Assembly: GCF_016862095.1 (NCBI RefSeq)
Contig: NZ_BOMH01000039.1
Location: 62,001-126,000, forward strand
Direction: 5' to 3'
DNA length: 64,000 nucleotides
Origin: Actinoplanes cyaneus
Lineage (GTDB): Bacteria > Actinomycetota > Actinomycetes > Mycobacteriales > Micromonosporaceae
A program made the position numbers and the translations under genes. This document shows, in pieces, positions 24,516 through 33,041 of this stretch. The notes beneath the pieces are model-generated. The model was given only the letters and a program-made list of their open reading frames with translations, was not told where the DNA came from and did not search any database. The first letter of the stretch is position 1, and every line of letters starts with the position of its first letter.

Positions 24516-26099
24516 TCAGGCGGCTCGGGCGTGTGGGGGGTGGCCGGCGTCGTGGAAGCCGTCACCGCCGCGGCGCTTGATGCGGTACATGGCTTCGTCG
24601 GCACGGTCCAGCAGGCATTTCAGGTCGGTGGACAGGCCCAGGGCGATGCCTACGCTGACCGTGGCGATGCAGTCCGGGATGTCACGGACCGCCTGGACCA
24701 TCCGGGCCGCGATCGTCGCCGCGCCCGCCGCGTCCACGTCCGGGAGCAGCGCGGCGAACTCGTCCCCGCCGAGTCGCGCGACCAGGTCACAAGGACCCAC
24801 CTGAGCGGCCAGCGCCCCGGCGATCGCCCGCAGCGCCTCGTCCCCCGCCGCGTGCCCCCGGGTGTCGTTGATCACCTTGAACTTGTCGGTGTCCACCAGC
24901 AGGACCGCGACCGGGCCGAGCCGGCCGGCGGCCGCCTCGACCGCCCGGTCGAAGGCGCGCCGGTTCGCGATGCCGGTCAGCGGGTCCAGGTCGGCGGCCC
25001 GCGCGACCTGCTCGTGCTGGCGCCGCAGCGCTGCCAGGTCGTGCATGGTCCGGGCGGCGTGCAGGGTGTTGAGCCGCTGACGCCAGAGCGCCGCGGCCAG
25101 GCTGTCCCCGTAGGCGAGGGTCGCCACGGCATCCGCCGACCCGAGGTGGACCAGGAGCACCGCCCGGGTCCGGTGGGTGCTCGCGGCGACGAGCCAGTCC
25201 GCGTCCGGCGGCAGTTCCGCGGCCGCGTCGGCCAGAACGGCGAGAGCCGCCTCCGGGTGACCCGAGCGCTTCAGCGCCACCCCGTGGAACGGTGGGCTCA
25301 GCGCCAGCGCCTCCGACGCGAAGCCACGTTCGCGCAGGCGCCCGCGGTACCGCTCGATGTCGACAGCGGCACCGGCCGGATCGTGCCGGTCGGCGCGGGC
25401 GCACGCGGCGTAGAGCAGCGCGTTGTCCCGCCACACGGCCGCGTCGGCGCCGGAGACCTCGGCAGCGGCCCGGACGGCGTACCGCTCCGCCTCGGCCGTG
25501 TGCGACTCCGCCTCGGCCACCCGGTCGATCTGGTAGAGCTCGAGCGCCCAGCGCAGGTGCAGCTCGGCCAGGTTGATGAGCCACATGGCGCGGTTGCCGT
25601 TCTGCTCGCAGTCCGCGGCGCTCATCTCGTAGGCGCTGCGGAACTGCGGTTCCACCAGCTCGTACAACCGGAGCTCGTAATAGCCGATGGCGACCGCGAC
25701 CCGCGAGTTGACCGCGGCCACCGGATCCGCCTCGCCGGCGGCGAGCAGCTCCGCGGCGACCAGGTCGTGCAGGACGCCGTCCAGGTCGTGCTCGGTAGCG
25801 TCCAGCTCGCCCAGCCGCAGCCGCTGCCAGGCTCGGCTGGCCAGGGCGCAGGCCTGCCACCCGCCGCTGCCCTCGCGCGCCGCCGCGGCCAGCATCGGCT
25901 CGACGGCGGCGATCGCGCCGCGCGGGTCGGACTGCGCGATGTGCGCGACGACCCGGACGAAGTGCATGCAGGCGGGCCCGTCCACGAGGTCGCCGGTGGC
26001 GGCCCGCAGGACGGTCTCGGCCTCGGCCAGCGCGCCGGCCGGGTCACCGGTCTGCGCGCGCTCCATCAGGCGTACCGCGTGCTGTGTGATCTCCCGCAT
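24516..26099 (-). CDS. GGDEF-domain diguanylate cyclase with helical-repeat N-terminus
   Basis: 527 residues, soluble. Residues ~1-340 are Ala-rich paired helices like a TPR/alpha-solenoid (for example WLINLAELHLRWALELYQID). The C-terminal ~165 residues form a GGDEF domain with LDPLTGIANRRAFDRAV, VDTDKFKVINDTRGHAAGDE and the intact active site RLGGDEFAALL, so it probably makes cyclic di-GMP. The RxxD inhibitory site expected a few residues before GGDEF is missing (GPCD there), so product feedback is unlikely. ATG 26099 follows GGGGAGGTGCTG. No membrane or phosphorelay domain; the helical repeat may sense a protein or peptide. Confidence 0.92.
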   Translation of the reverse strand: MREITQHAVRLMERAQTGDPAGALAEAETVLRAATGDLVDGPACMHFVRVVAHIAQSDPRGAIAAVEPMLAAAAREGSGGWQACALASRAWQRLRLGELDATEHDLDGVLHDLVAAELLAAGEADPVAAVNSRVAVAIGYYELRLYELVEPQFRSAYEMSAADCEQNGNRAMWLINLAELHLRWALELYQIDRVAEAESHTAEAERYAVRAAAEVSGADAAVWRDNALLYAACARADRHDPAGAAVDIERYRGRLRERGFASEALALSPPFHGVALKRSGHPEAALAVLADAAAELPPDADWLVAASTHRTRAVLLVHLGSADAVATLAYGDSLAAALWRQRLNTLHAARTMHDLAALRRQHEQVARAADLDPLTGIANRRAFDRAVEAAAGRLGPVAVLLVDTDKFKVINDTRGHAAGDEALRAIAGALAAQVGPCDLVARLGGDEFAALLPDVDAAGAATIAARMVQAVRDIPDCIATVSVGIALGLSTDLKCLLDRADEAMYRIKRRGGDGFHDAGHPPHARAA

Positions 26100-26240
26100 C
26101 AGCACCTCCCCGGCAACCTATCGACCGGCGGAGAGGCGAGGCGAGGAAACCGGCTTCGCTTTGTGGATCACGTGGGTCCGCGGCGAGGCCGAGGTGGTGG
26201 CTGACGCCGGCGCAGCCCCGCGGGATCACCAGAACAGGAG

Positions 26241-27971
26241 CTACAGCGTCTGGATCGTGGCGATCCGCTCCTCGAGCTGCTCGATGGTGGCCTGCGCGCT
26301 GGGCGGGCCGCCGCAGAGCCGGCGCAACTCGGCGTGGATCTTGCCGTGCGGCAGGTTGGTCCGGTGGTGGTGCGCGGCGACCAGGGTGTTCAGCTGACGC
26401 CGCAGGGTGGCCCGCCGCTCCCCCGCGCTCATCGGCACGATCTTCTCGACCGGGGGCGGCTCGGGCGCGTTCCTCGCCGTCTCCGCCTCCTGCCGTTTCT
26501 GCGCGGCCAGCTGCTCGGACTGCCGCTTGTTCAGCAGCATCGAGACCTCGTCCGGGGTGAGCAGCCCGGGCAGGCCCAGGTAGTCGGCCTCCTCGGCGGT
26601 GCCGGTCCGGGCCGGCAGGCCGAACGCCGTGCCGTCGTAGATGACTTGCTCCAGCTCGGCGGTCGCGGAGAGCGCCTCGAACTGCTTGTCCAGGTCGCCG
26701 AGCGCGTCCTCGGACTTCTGCGCCCGCTCCAGGACGTCGTCGTCGAGCCCGTCCTTCTCCTTGGGCGCGCCGAGGACGTGATTGCGTTCCGCCTCCATCT
26801 CGCTGGCCAGCCCGAGCAGGTGCGGCACGCTGGGCAGGAAGACGGTGGCGGTCTCGCCGGGCTGACGGGACCGGACGAACCGGCCGATCGCCTGCGCGAA
26901 GTAGAGCGGCGTGGAGGCGCTGGTGGCGTAGACGCCGACGGCCAGGCGCGGGATGTCGACGCCCTCGGACACCATCCGGACGGCGACCATCCACAACTTG
27001 TCGGAGGCGGCGAACTCGGCGATCCGGCCGGACGCGCCGTCGTCGTCGGAGAGGACCACCGTCGGGGACTCGCCGGTGAGGTCGTGGAGCAGCTTCGCGT
27101 ACGCCCGGGCGGCGGTCTGGTCGCTCGCGATGACCAGGCCACCCGCGTCCGGCATGCCCTCGCGGACCCGCAGGAGCCGGTTGTGCGCGGCGCCCATCAC
27201 CTGGGGCATCCACTCGCCGCGGTGGTCCAGGGCGGTCCGCCACGCCTGCGCGATCAGGTCCTTGGTCATCGGCTCGCCGAGACGGGCGGCCAGCTCGTCG
27301 CCGGCGTTGGTGCGCCAGCGGGTCTCCCCCGAGTACGCCATGAACATGACCGGCCGCACGACCCGGTCCTTCAGCGCGTCCGCGTACCCGTAGACGGAGT
27401 CGGCCTTCGACCGCTGGATCCCGTCCGGGCCCCGTTCGTACTGCACGAAGGGGATCGGGTTCTCGTCCGAGCGGAACGGGGTCCCGGTGAGCAGCAGGCG
27501 CCGCTCGGCCGGCTCGAACGCGTCCTTGACCCCGTCACCCCAGGTCCGCGCGTCACCCGCGTGGTGGATCTCGTCCAGGATGACGAACGTGCGGCGGGTG
27601 ATCGTGCGGCGCTTGTGCACCTGAGGCGCCATGCCGACCTGCGCGTACGTCACGACGGCGCCGTGGAAGTCGCGCGCGGAGTGGATGTCCGCGTTGCGGA
27701 ACTTCGGGTCGAGCTGGATGCCGACCCGGGCCGCGGCCTGGGCCCACTGGGTCTTCAGGTGCTCGGTCGGGCAGACCACCGTCACCGCGTCGACCGTGCC
27801 GTCGTTCAGCATCTCCGCGGCCAGGCGCAGCGCGAACGTGGTCTTGCCGGCGCCGGGCGTCGCCACGGCCATGAAGTCCTCGGAACGGCGGCGCAGGTAT
27901 TCCACCATCGCCTTGCGCTGCCACGCCCGCAGCGGCGGGAAGATCTCCAGGTTCGGCACAGACGGGCTCAA
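26241..27971 (-). CDS. DEAD/DEAH-box superfamily 2 helicase
   Basis: 576 residues. Walker A ATPGAGKTTFALRL at ~37, DEIHHAG as motif II, LLLTGTPFRSDE as motif III, and VSEGVDIPRLAVGVYAT with QAIGRFVRSRQPGE as motifs V-VI show a complete ATPase of the UvrB/RecG-like or restriction-type SF2 group. After residue 400 comes a charged helical tail. Probably a DNA translocase; the role in actinobacteria is unknown. Start is uncertain: TTG at 27971 or the in-frame GTG at 27959 (SVPNLEIFPPLRAWQRKA marks the conserved beginning). Gap to the next gene downstream is 141 bp. Confidence 0.9.
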   Translation of the reverse strand: MSPSVPNLEIFPPLRAWQRKAMVEYLRRRSEDFMAVATPGAGKTTFALRLAAEMLNDGTVDAVTVVCPTEHLKTQWAQAAARVGIQLDPKFRNADIHSARDFHGAVVTYAQVGMAPQVHKRRTITRRTFVILDEIHHAGDARTWGDGVKDAFEPAERRLLLTGTPFRSDENPIPFVQYERGPDGIQRSKADSVYGYADALKDRVVRPVMFMAYSGETRWRTNAGDELAARLGEPMTKDLIAQAWRTALDHRGEWMPQVMGAAHNRLLRVREGMPDAGGLVIASDQTAARAYAKLLHDLTGESPTVVLSDDDGASGRIAEFAASDKLWMVAVRMVSEGVDIPRLAVGVYATSASTPLYFAQAIGRFVRSRQPGETATVFLPSVPHLLGLASEMEAERNHVLGAPKEKDGLDDDVLERAQKSEDALGDLDKQFEALSATAELEQVIYDGTAFGLPARTGTAEEADYLGLPGLLTPDEVSMLLNKRQSEQLAAQKRQEAETARNAPEPPPVEKIVPMSAGERRATLRRQLNTLVAAHHHRTNLPHGKIHAELRRLCGGPPSAQATIEQLEERIATIQTL

Positions 27972-27995
27972 GCTCCGGTGATCCCTTCAATCCAT

Positions 27996-28026
27996 GGAAA
28001 AACCTCCGCGGCAGAGCTCGCGGAGG
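27996..28026 (-). terminator. Intrinsic terminator of the TRIC/UPF0126 gene
   Basis: On the minus strand CCTCCGC (28020-28026) pairs with GCGGAGG (28003-28009) and is followed by TTTTTCC. It lies 40-70 bp past the stop of the gene at 28066. Confidence 0.75.
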
Positions 28027-28065
28027 CGAGGTTCCAGCATAGCCGTGGCCGGGTGCGATCGGCGG

Positions 28066-28680
28066 CTACGGCACCGCCACCGGTGCCGACCAGCGACGGT
28101 AGAGCGCCAGCAGGCGCACCCCGGTCATCAATGCCGCGGCGCCGGCCAGCGCGATCAGACCGGTGTGGCCGAGCCGCTGCAGAATGGTGACGAGAATCGC
28201 CCCGCCAAGGGCGACGCTCGCGTAGATGTCACGTTGGAGCACCGTCGGGATCTCTCCGGTGAGCAGGTCGCGCGTCAGGCCACCGCCGATCGCGGTGAGC
28301 ATGCCCAGCAGGCACGCGCCGACCGGCGGCACTCCCGCCGTCAGCGCCTTCAAGGTGCCGGTCGCGGTGAACAGACCGAGGCCGGCGGCGTCCAGCACGA
28401 GCACCGTCCGCCGCACCCGGTTCAGTCTCGGGTGCAGCCAGAACACCGCGACCGAGGCGAGCACCGCGGTCACCGCGTACCGCCAGTCCGCGAAGGCCAG
28501 CGGTGGGACCGCGCCGATCGTCAAGTCGCGCAGGATGCCCTCGCCCAGCGCCGAGGCGAAGCCCACGAACGCCACCCCGAACAGGTCGAGGCGCTTCGCG
28601 ACGCCGGCCGAGGCGCCGGAGGCGGCGAACACCGCCACCCCGATCAGATCCGCGACGAGCAGGCCGAATCCGCCCGTCAC
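28066..28680 (-). CDS. TRIC cation channel / UPF0126 family membrane protein
   Basis: 204 residues with about seven hydrophobic segments arranged as two homologous halves, as in bacterial TRIC-type channels. Half-repeat marks are VAFVGFASALGEGILRDLTI and GMLTAIGGGLTRDLLTGEIP; the first half has GEG where GGG is usual. Some relatives carry glycine, others potassium, so substrate is open. GTG start at 28680, 7 bp behind the DUF3039 stop, so both are probably in one transcript ending at the terminator near 28000. Confidence 0.85.
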   Translation of the reverse strand: MTGGFGLLVADLIGVAVFAASGASAGVAKRLDLFGVAFVGFASALGEGILRDLTIGAVPPLAFADWRYAVTAVLASVAVFWLHPRLNRVRRTVLVLDAAGLGLFTATGTLKALTAGVPPVGACLLGMLTAIGGGLTRDLLTGEIPTVLQRDIYASVALGGAILVTILQRLGHTGLIALAGAAALMTGVRLLALYRRWSAPVAVP

Positions 28681-28687
28681 GCCCCGG

Positions 28688-28906
28688 TCAGGCCTTCATG
28701 GCTTCGTAGATCTCCTTGCACTGCGGGCAGACCGGCGAGCCCTTCTTCGGGGTCTTCGTCACCGGGAACGTCTCCCCGCAGAGGGCGACCACGAAGCTGC
28801 CCATGACCGCGCTCTCGGCGATCTTTTCCTTGCGCACGTAGTGGAACATCTCCGGACCGGTGTCGGCGTCCTTGGTCTCCGGACGCTCCAGAATCTGGGT
28901 GCTCAC
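28688..28906 (-). CDS. DUF3039 family zinc-finger-like protein
   Basis: 72 residues. FHYVRKEKIAESAVMGSFVV ... ALCGETF ... GSPVCPQCKEIYEAMKA matches DUF3039: one Cys in CGE and a CPxC pair probably hold zinc. Function unknown; widespread in actinobacteria. GTG at 28906 with GAAGGG about 10 bases upstream is preferred; the frame stays open upstream without a ribosome-binding site. Confidence 0.88.
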   Translation of the reverse strand: MSTQILERPETKDADTGPEMFHYVRKEKIAESAVMGSFVVALCGETFPVTKTPKKGSPVCPQCKEIYEAMKA

Positions 28907-29014
28907 GGGTATCTGCCCTTCAGGAGAAAAAGTCAGTCTTGGAGCAAGCTCCAGCCGACAAGTCTTGCACCTCACGCCTGACCGGTCCAACGACAACGTC
29001 GCTGCCCAGGCCCG

Positions 29015-29020
29015 TAACGT
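29015..29020 (+). promoter_or_regulatory. Likely -10 for a leaderless psuG transcript
   Basis: TAACGT lies exactly 8 bases before the GTG start of psuG and no ribosome-binding site is present, the usual geometry for leaderless actinobacterial genes. The -35 is weak. Confidence 0.45.
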
Positions 29021-29028
29021 TGGTCAGC

Positions 29029-29979
29029 GTGACTGACTTCGCTATTCGCTACGGCGAGCACGTGACCCGTGCCCGCCGGGACGGCCGCCCCGTCGTGGCC
29101 CTGGAGAGCACCATCATCTCGCACGGCCTGCCGCACCCGGACAATCTGCGGGTCGCGCGGGAGATCGAGCAGACCGTCCGGGACAACGGCGCGGTGCCCG
29201 CCACCATCGGCATGATCGGCGGCGAGCTGATCGTGGGCCTGGACGACGCCCAGATCGAGCACCTGGCGCTCGCCGGCGACGTGGCCAAGCTCTCCGTGCG
29301 GGATCTGGCCATCGCCGCCGCCAAGCGGGCCGACGGCGCCACCACGGTCGCCGCGACCAGCGCGGTCGCCGCCGCGGCCGGGGTCGGGGTGTTCGCCACC
29401 GGCGGGCTGGGCGGGGTGCACCGCGAGGCGAACCTCACGTTCGACGAGTCGGCCGACCTGACCGCGCTCGCCCGGACCCCGATCGTGGTGGTCTGCGCCG
29501 GGGTCAAGTCGATTCTCGACGTCGGCGCCACGCTGGAGCGGCTGGAGACCCTGGGCGTGTCGGTGGCCGGTTACGGCACGAAGCGCTTCCCCGGCTTCTT
29601 CATCACCGACGGCGGCTTCGACGTGGACTGGCAGCTCGACACCCCCGAGCAGGTGGCCGACTTCATCCGGGCCCGCCGCGACCAGGAGGTGACGACCGGC
29701 GCGCTGGTGCTGGCCAACCCGCTGCCCATCGACGAGCAGCTGGACCCGGCGCTGCACGACCGGACCCTGGAGTCCGGCCTGGCGCTGCTGGCCGAGCAGG
29801 GCGTCACCGGCAAGGCGGTCACCCCGTTCCTGCTGGCGCACTTCCACTCCAGCACCGACGGGCAGAGCCTGGCGACCAACGTCCGGATCATCCTGCGCAA
29901 CGCCGCCCTGGCCGCCAGGATCGCGGTGGCCGAGAGCACCGGGCCGGCCGCGCCGGTGGGCTTCTCCGTGCCGGCCTGA
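29029..29979 (+). CDS. psuG: Pseudouridine-5'-phosphate glycosidase
   Basis: 316 residues, cytosolic. It splits pseudouridine 5'-phosphate into uracil and ribose 5-phosphate (in the cell mostly in the breakdown direction). Conserved stretches are ALESTIISHGLPHPDN (Glu of the active site), GGLGGVHR, VVCAGVKSILDVGATLE (catalytic Lys) and LVANPLP-like VLANPLPIDEQL. Together with the following PfkB kinase it makes a complete salvage route for pseudouridine freed from RNA turnover. GTG start; probably leaderless. Only 3 bases separate its stop from the kinase start. Confidence 0.95.
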   Translation: MTDFAIRYGEHVTRARRDGRPVVALESTIISHGLPHPDNLRVAREIEQTVRDNGAVPATIGMIGGELIVGLDDAQIEHLALAGDVAKLSVRDLAIAAAKRADGATTVAATSAVAAAAGVGVFATGGLGGVHREANLTFDESADLTALARTPIVVVCAGVKSILDVGATLERLETLGVSVAGYGTKRFPGFFITDGGFDVDWQLDTPEQVADFIRARRDQEVTTGALVLANPLPIDEQLDPALHDRTLESGLALLAEQGVTGKAVTPFLLAHFHSSTDGQSLATNVRIILRNAALAARIAVAESTGPAAPVGFSVPA

Positions 29980-29982
29980 GCC

Positions 29983-30990
29983 GTGGGGGCCGTGATCGTC
30001 GTCGGTGACCTGGTCACCGACGTGCTGGTCGAGCACGACGGGCCGATCCGGCCCGGCTCGGACACCGCCGCCGCCATCCGGGTGAGCGGCGGCGGTCAGG
30101 CGGCCAACACGGCCGCCTGGCTGGCCCGTGCCGCGCAGCCCACGACGCCGGCCACCCGAGCGCCGGACAGCCCAGCCCCGGACGGGCAGGAACCGCGCAG
30201 GCGCGTGCTGGACGGTCGAGCACCGGCCGGTCCAGGGCTGGAAGGTTCAGGGCTGGACGGTGTGTACCTGGTGGCCGCGGTCGGGGACGACCCAGCCGGC
30301 CGGGATCGCGTCGCCGAACTGGTCGCGGCCGGGGTGGGCGACGCGATCCAGGTCCACGCGGGCGCGGTGACCGGCAGCGTCGTCGTGCTGACCGGCGACG
30401 GCGAGCGCACCATGATCACCGATCGGGGCGCCTGCCTGCTGCTCGACCCCGCGCACGTCACCGCGATCGTCTCGGCCGCGCCGCCCGGCAGCCACCTGCA
30501 CCTCTCCGGGTACCCGTTGCTGCACGCCGGGTCCAGGCCCGCCGGCCTGGCGGCCCTCACAGCCGCCAAGGACCGGGGACTCACAGTGAGCGTCGACGCG
30601 GCCTCCGCTGCCCCCTTGCGCGATGCGGGGGCCGAGCTCTTCCTGGCTTGGGTACGCGAGGCAGACCTGCTCCTGTGCAACGCCGACGAGGCCGACGTGC
30701 TGGCCGGGCCGGGCTCGCCGTCGTCGCAGGCCGCCCGCCTGACCTCGGTCGTCCGGCACGCCGTGGTGAAGCGGGGAGCGGCCGGCGCGGTCTGGGCCTC
30801 CCGGGACGGGTCCTCGTGGTCCGCCCCGGCCCCGGCGGTCCCGGTCAAGGACTCGACCGGCGCGGGTGACGCCTTCGCGGCCGGGCTGCTCGCCGCCTGG
30901 CTCACCGGAGCCGCCCCTCAAGCGGCCCTGACCGCCGGCGCGGCCCTGGGCGCGGCCGCGGTCCAGCGCATGGGCGCCCGCCCCGCCTGA
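29983..30990 (+). CDS. PfkB-family carbohydrate kinase, probable pseudouridine kinase
   Basis: 335 residues. PfkB fold with VVVGDLVTDVLV, the GGGQAANTAAWLARA motif near residue 37 and the C-terminal anion hole and base DSTGAGDAFAAGLLAAW (catalytic Asp). Linkage to psuG points to pseudouridine 5'-phosphorylation (PsuK). Between residues ~52 and ~92 a Pro/Gly/Arg-rich stretch is inserted before the conserved VYLVAAVGDDPAG; it is built of short DNA repeats (GGGCTGGA) and absent from typical family members. An in-frame GTG at 29992 is an alternative start. Confidence 0.87.
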   Translation: MGAVIVVGDLVTDVLVEHDGPIRPGSDTAAAIRVSGGGQAANTAAWLARAAQPTTPATRAPDSPAPDGQEPRRRVLDGRAPAGPGLEGSGLDGVYLVAAVGDDPAGRDRVAELVAAGVGDAIQVHAGAVTGSVVVLTGDGERTMITDRGACLLLDPAHVTAIVSAAPPGSHLHLSGYPLLHAGSRPAGLAALTAAKDRGLTVSVDAASAAPLRDAGAELFLAWVREADLLLCNADEADVLAGPGSPSSQAARLTSVVRHAVVKRGAAGAVWASRDGSSWSAPAPAVPVKDSTGAGDAFAAGLLAAWLTGAAPQAALTAGAALGAAAVQRMGARPA

Positions 30991-31079
30991 CCGCCACACG
31001 CCCGAGCCGCAGCGCGGCCCCCGTGCGTCCGGCACGCGAGACCGTCACACCTCCCGGCCGCAGCGCGACCCACGGTTTC

Positions 31080-31134
31080 CGGCTGGTGCTCATGGGCGTT
31101 ATTCGTTCCTCATAACGCCCATGAGCACCAGCCG
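31080..31134. repeat. Palindromic repeat (GGCTGG family), 23-bp arms
   Basis: Arms 31080-31102 and 31112-31134 pair perfectly around a 9-base loop. The arm is the same as in the 7099 copy (GGCTGGTGCTCATGGGCGTT). It lies between two convergent genes. Confidence 0.9.
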
Positions 31135-31222
31135 AGAGCTCGAGCCGCGCGCCTGCCGTGACCACCAGCGACCTCGCGAGCGTCCGGCGCAGGGCGCCGC
31201 GGGCTCGTGGAAGCCGGGCGTG

Positions 31223-31594
31223 CTAATGGGTCTTGTCGGGATCCACGATCTCCGAGTCGATCGTGACCGGCTCGCCGGACGCCACGGGGGTGTCGGCCAG
31301 CGCGTTCTGACGGTGCTCCCGGGCGGCGGCGTCGGCGGCGCGCTCCGCCTTGGTCTTGGGCGCGCGGTCGTTGGCGATCAGGACCGCCATCCACGGCAGG
31401 AGCACCATGCCGGCCACGCACAGGGTCAGCCAGATCGGCAGCAACGGCACGTCGAGGCTGACCAGGACCCCGCCGACGATGAGGCAGGCGACGCGGGCGC
31501 CCATCATCGTGACGTAGCGGATCTCCCGGCTGTGCAGCTGGTCGCCGGGGCTCCGCGCGGCGTCGGTGATCACCACCGAGGGCGGCTTCTTCAC
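31223..31594 (-). CDS. DUF3099 family membrane protein
   Basis: 123 residues. PSVVITDAARSPGDQLHSRE is the DUF3099 signature, followed by two hydrophobic segments (MMGARVACLIVGGVLVSL and LTLCVAGMVLLPWMAVLI) and a charged tail. Function unknown. GTG start at 31594 with GGAG 6 bases upstream. It lies 59 bp behind the HhH-GPD gene and may be the last gene of that transcript or separately expressed. Confidence 0.85.
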   Translation of the reverse strand: MKKPPSVVITDAARSPGDQLHSREIRYVTMMGARVACLIVGGVLVSLDVPLLPIWLTLCVAGMVLLPWMAVLIANDRAPKTKAERAADAAAREHRQNALADTPVASGEPVTIDSEIVDPDKTH

Positions 31595-31653
31595 AGGGGT
31601 CTCCGTCCGACCCCGCCATCCTTGCACCGGTCCGGGCCCATCGGCCACCCGGA

Positions 31654-32229
31654 CTAACCTTTTGCGGCTTTGGCCTCTGCCTTCGCGGCCTTCTTGTACT
31701 CCCGGACCTTGGTCAGCGATTCATCGTCGACGATGTCGGCAACCGAGCGGTACGCGCCCTCGTCGCCGTAACCACCGGCGGCCTCGCGCCAGCCGGCAGG
31801 CCGCACGCCGATCTGCTTGCCGAGCAGCGCCACCAGGATCTGCGCCTTCTGCTTGCCGAACCCGGGCAGCGCGAAGATCCGTTTGTACAGCTCGGCGCCG
31901 CTCGGCGCGTCCCGCCAGAGAGCTTCGACGTCACCGTCGTACTGATCGGCGATGACCCGGCAGACCTCCTGGACCCGGGCGGCCATCGCCTTCGGGAAGC
32001 GGTGCAGCGCGGGCGGGGTCGCGAAGTGCGCGAGCAGCGCCTCGGGGTCGAAGTCGGCGAGCTCGGTGGCGGTCGGCTCGTGACCCAGTCGCTGGGCCAG
32101 CACCAGTGGCGAGGTGAACGCCTTCTCCATGGTGATCTGCTGGTCCAGGACGAGGCCCAGCAGCACGGCCAGCGGGCTCCGGTCCAGCAGCGCGTTGGCC
32201 TCGGCCGGAATGGGCAGCGAAAACGTCAT
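31654..32229 (-). CDS. HhH-GPD-type base-excision repair family protein
   Basis: 191 residues. FSLPIPAEANALLDRSPLAV and LVLDQQITMEKAFTSP open an all-helical domain; the helix-hairpin-helix is ALPGFGKQKAQILVALLGKQ, after which the usual catalytic Lys/Asp of glycosylases is not obvious. The family is conserved in actinobacteria as a repair-like protein of unproven activity. The C-terminus is Lys/Ala rich. It starts 4 bp after the GAF gene stop, so it is transcribed with the chemosensory operon. Confidence 0.83.
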   Translation of the reverse strand: MTFSLPIPAEANALLDRSPLAVLLGLVLDQQITMEKAFTSPLVLAQRLGHEPTATELADFDPEALLAHFATPPALHRFPKAMAARVQEVCRVIADQYDGDVEALWRDAPSGAELYKRIFALPGFGKQKAQILVALLGKQIGVRPAGWREAAGGYGDEGAYRSVADIVDDESLTKVREYKKAAKAEAKAAKG

Positions 32230-32233
32230 GCCG

Positions 32234-32752
32234 TCATGATGCCGCCTTGGCCTGGTCCTCGATGCGGCGGACCGTCCTGGCCGCCATGTCGGTGAGGTAT
32301 TCCAGGTCGCGGTCGTCGAACTGGCGGCGGCGCAGGTCCAGCGCGCACAGGCCGCCGAGGACGAAGCCCTCCGAGGAGATGAGCGGCGCGCCGATGTACG
32401 ACCGCAGCCCCTCGACCGCGACAAGGGGGTTCTGCCGGTGGACCGGGTCCAGGGTGAAGTCCTCGACGGCGTGCGGCACCCGGTGCTCGAGCATCGGCGT
32501 GCAGAACGCCCACTCGATCGGCGTGCCGCCCACCTCGGCGAGCCAGCCGGGGATCGGGCCGCACCCGGCCAGGAACACCTGGGCGTCGTCGAGCAGGACG
32601 TCGACGACCGCGAACGGGGTGCCGAGCCGGTCCGCCACCTGCTCGACCACCTCGGTCAGGTAGGGGCGGTGTTCCTCCCGGTCGAGGCCGAGCCGGGCGA
32701 TCTCGCGCAGGCGGCCGTGGTCGGCCAGCTGCGGATAGTGCGTCAGCCTCAC
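32234..32752 (-). CDS. GAF-domain protein
   Basis: 172 residues, one GAF domain from about 20 to 165: FAVVDVLLDDAQVFLAGCGP, EWAFCTPMLEHRVPHAVEDF, IGAPLISSEGFVLGGLCALD, then YLTDMAARTVRRIED. Small GAF proteins bind nucleotides, tetrapyrroles or small ligands; the ligand here is unknown. The GTG start overlaps the stop of the 90-residue gene (GTGA at 32749-32752), so translation is coupled. As a free-standing soluble sensor it could feed the chemosensory array. No kinase or cyclase domain is attached. Confidence 0.87.
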   Translation of the reverse strand: MRLTHYPQLADHGRLREIARLGLDREEHRPYLTEVVEQVADRLGTPFAVVDVLLDDAQVFLAGCGPIPGWLAEVGGTPIEWAFCTPMLEHRVPHAVEDFTLDPVHRQNPLVAVEGLRSYIGAPLISSEGFVLGGLCALDLRRRQFDDRDLEYLTDMAARTVRRIEDQAKAAS

Positions 32753-33021
32753 GACGTGACCGTCCGGGCCAGCGCCTCGTAGGTGATCAGCCGGACCTTC
32801 AGCGAGCGGCCGGCCACCCGGCTCAGCTCGCCGACCTCCATCACGTGCTCGGCCACCCGGCGCAGGTCGGCGGGGGTGGTGACCGGCCGCTGCATGCCGA
32901 GCGACTGCACGGCCAGGGTCCACAGCCCTTCGGCCATCTTCGGTCCGACCAGGTCAGCGAAGGCCTTGACGGCGTCCTGCTCGGTCGGCGCCTCGTGGCC
33001 GTAGTCCTCGATGCGAGCCAT
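32749..33021 (-). CDS. Small hypothetical protein of the chemosensory operon
   Basis: 90 residues, soluble, mainly helical; family not recognised. It starts MARIEDYGHEAPTEQDAVKA and ends RSLKVRLITYEALARTVTS; the middle DLVGPKMAEGLWTLAVQSLG is moderately hydrophobic. ATG with AGAGGG about 8 bases upstream. Gap of 20 bp to the receptor gene before it and GTGA overlap with the GAF gene after it. The coupling suggests that it works with the GAF protein, but no function can be stated. Confidence 0.78.
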   Translation of the reverse strand: MARIEDYGHEAPTEQDAVKAFADLVGPKMAEGLWTLAVQSLGMQRPVTTPADLRRVAEHVMEVGELSRVAGRSLKVRLITYEALARTVTS

Positions 33022-33041
33022 CGTGAGGCCCTCTTCCCCTG

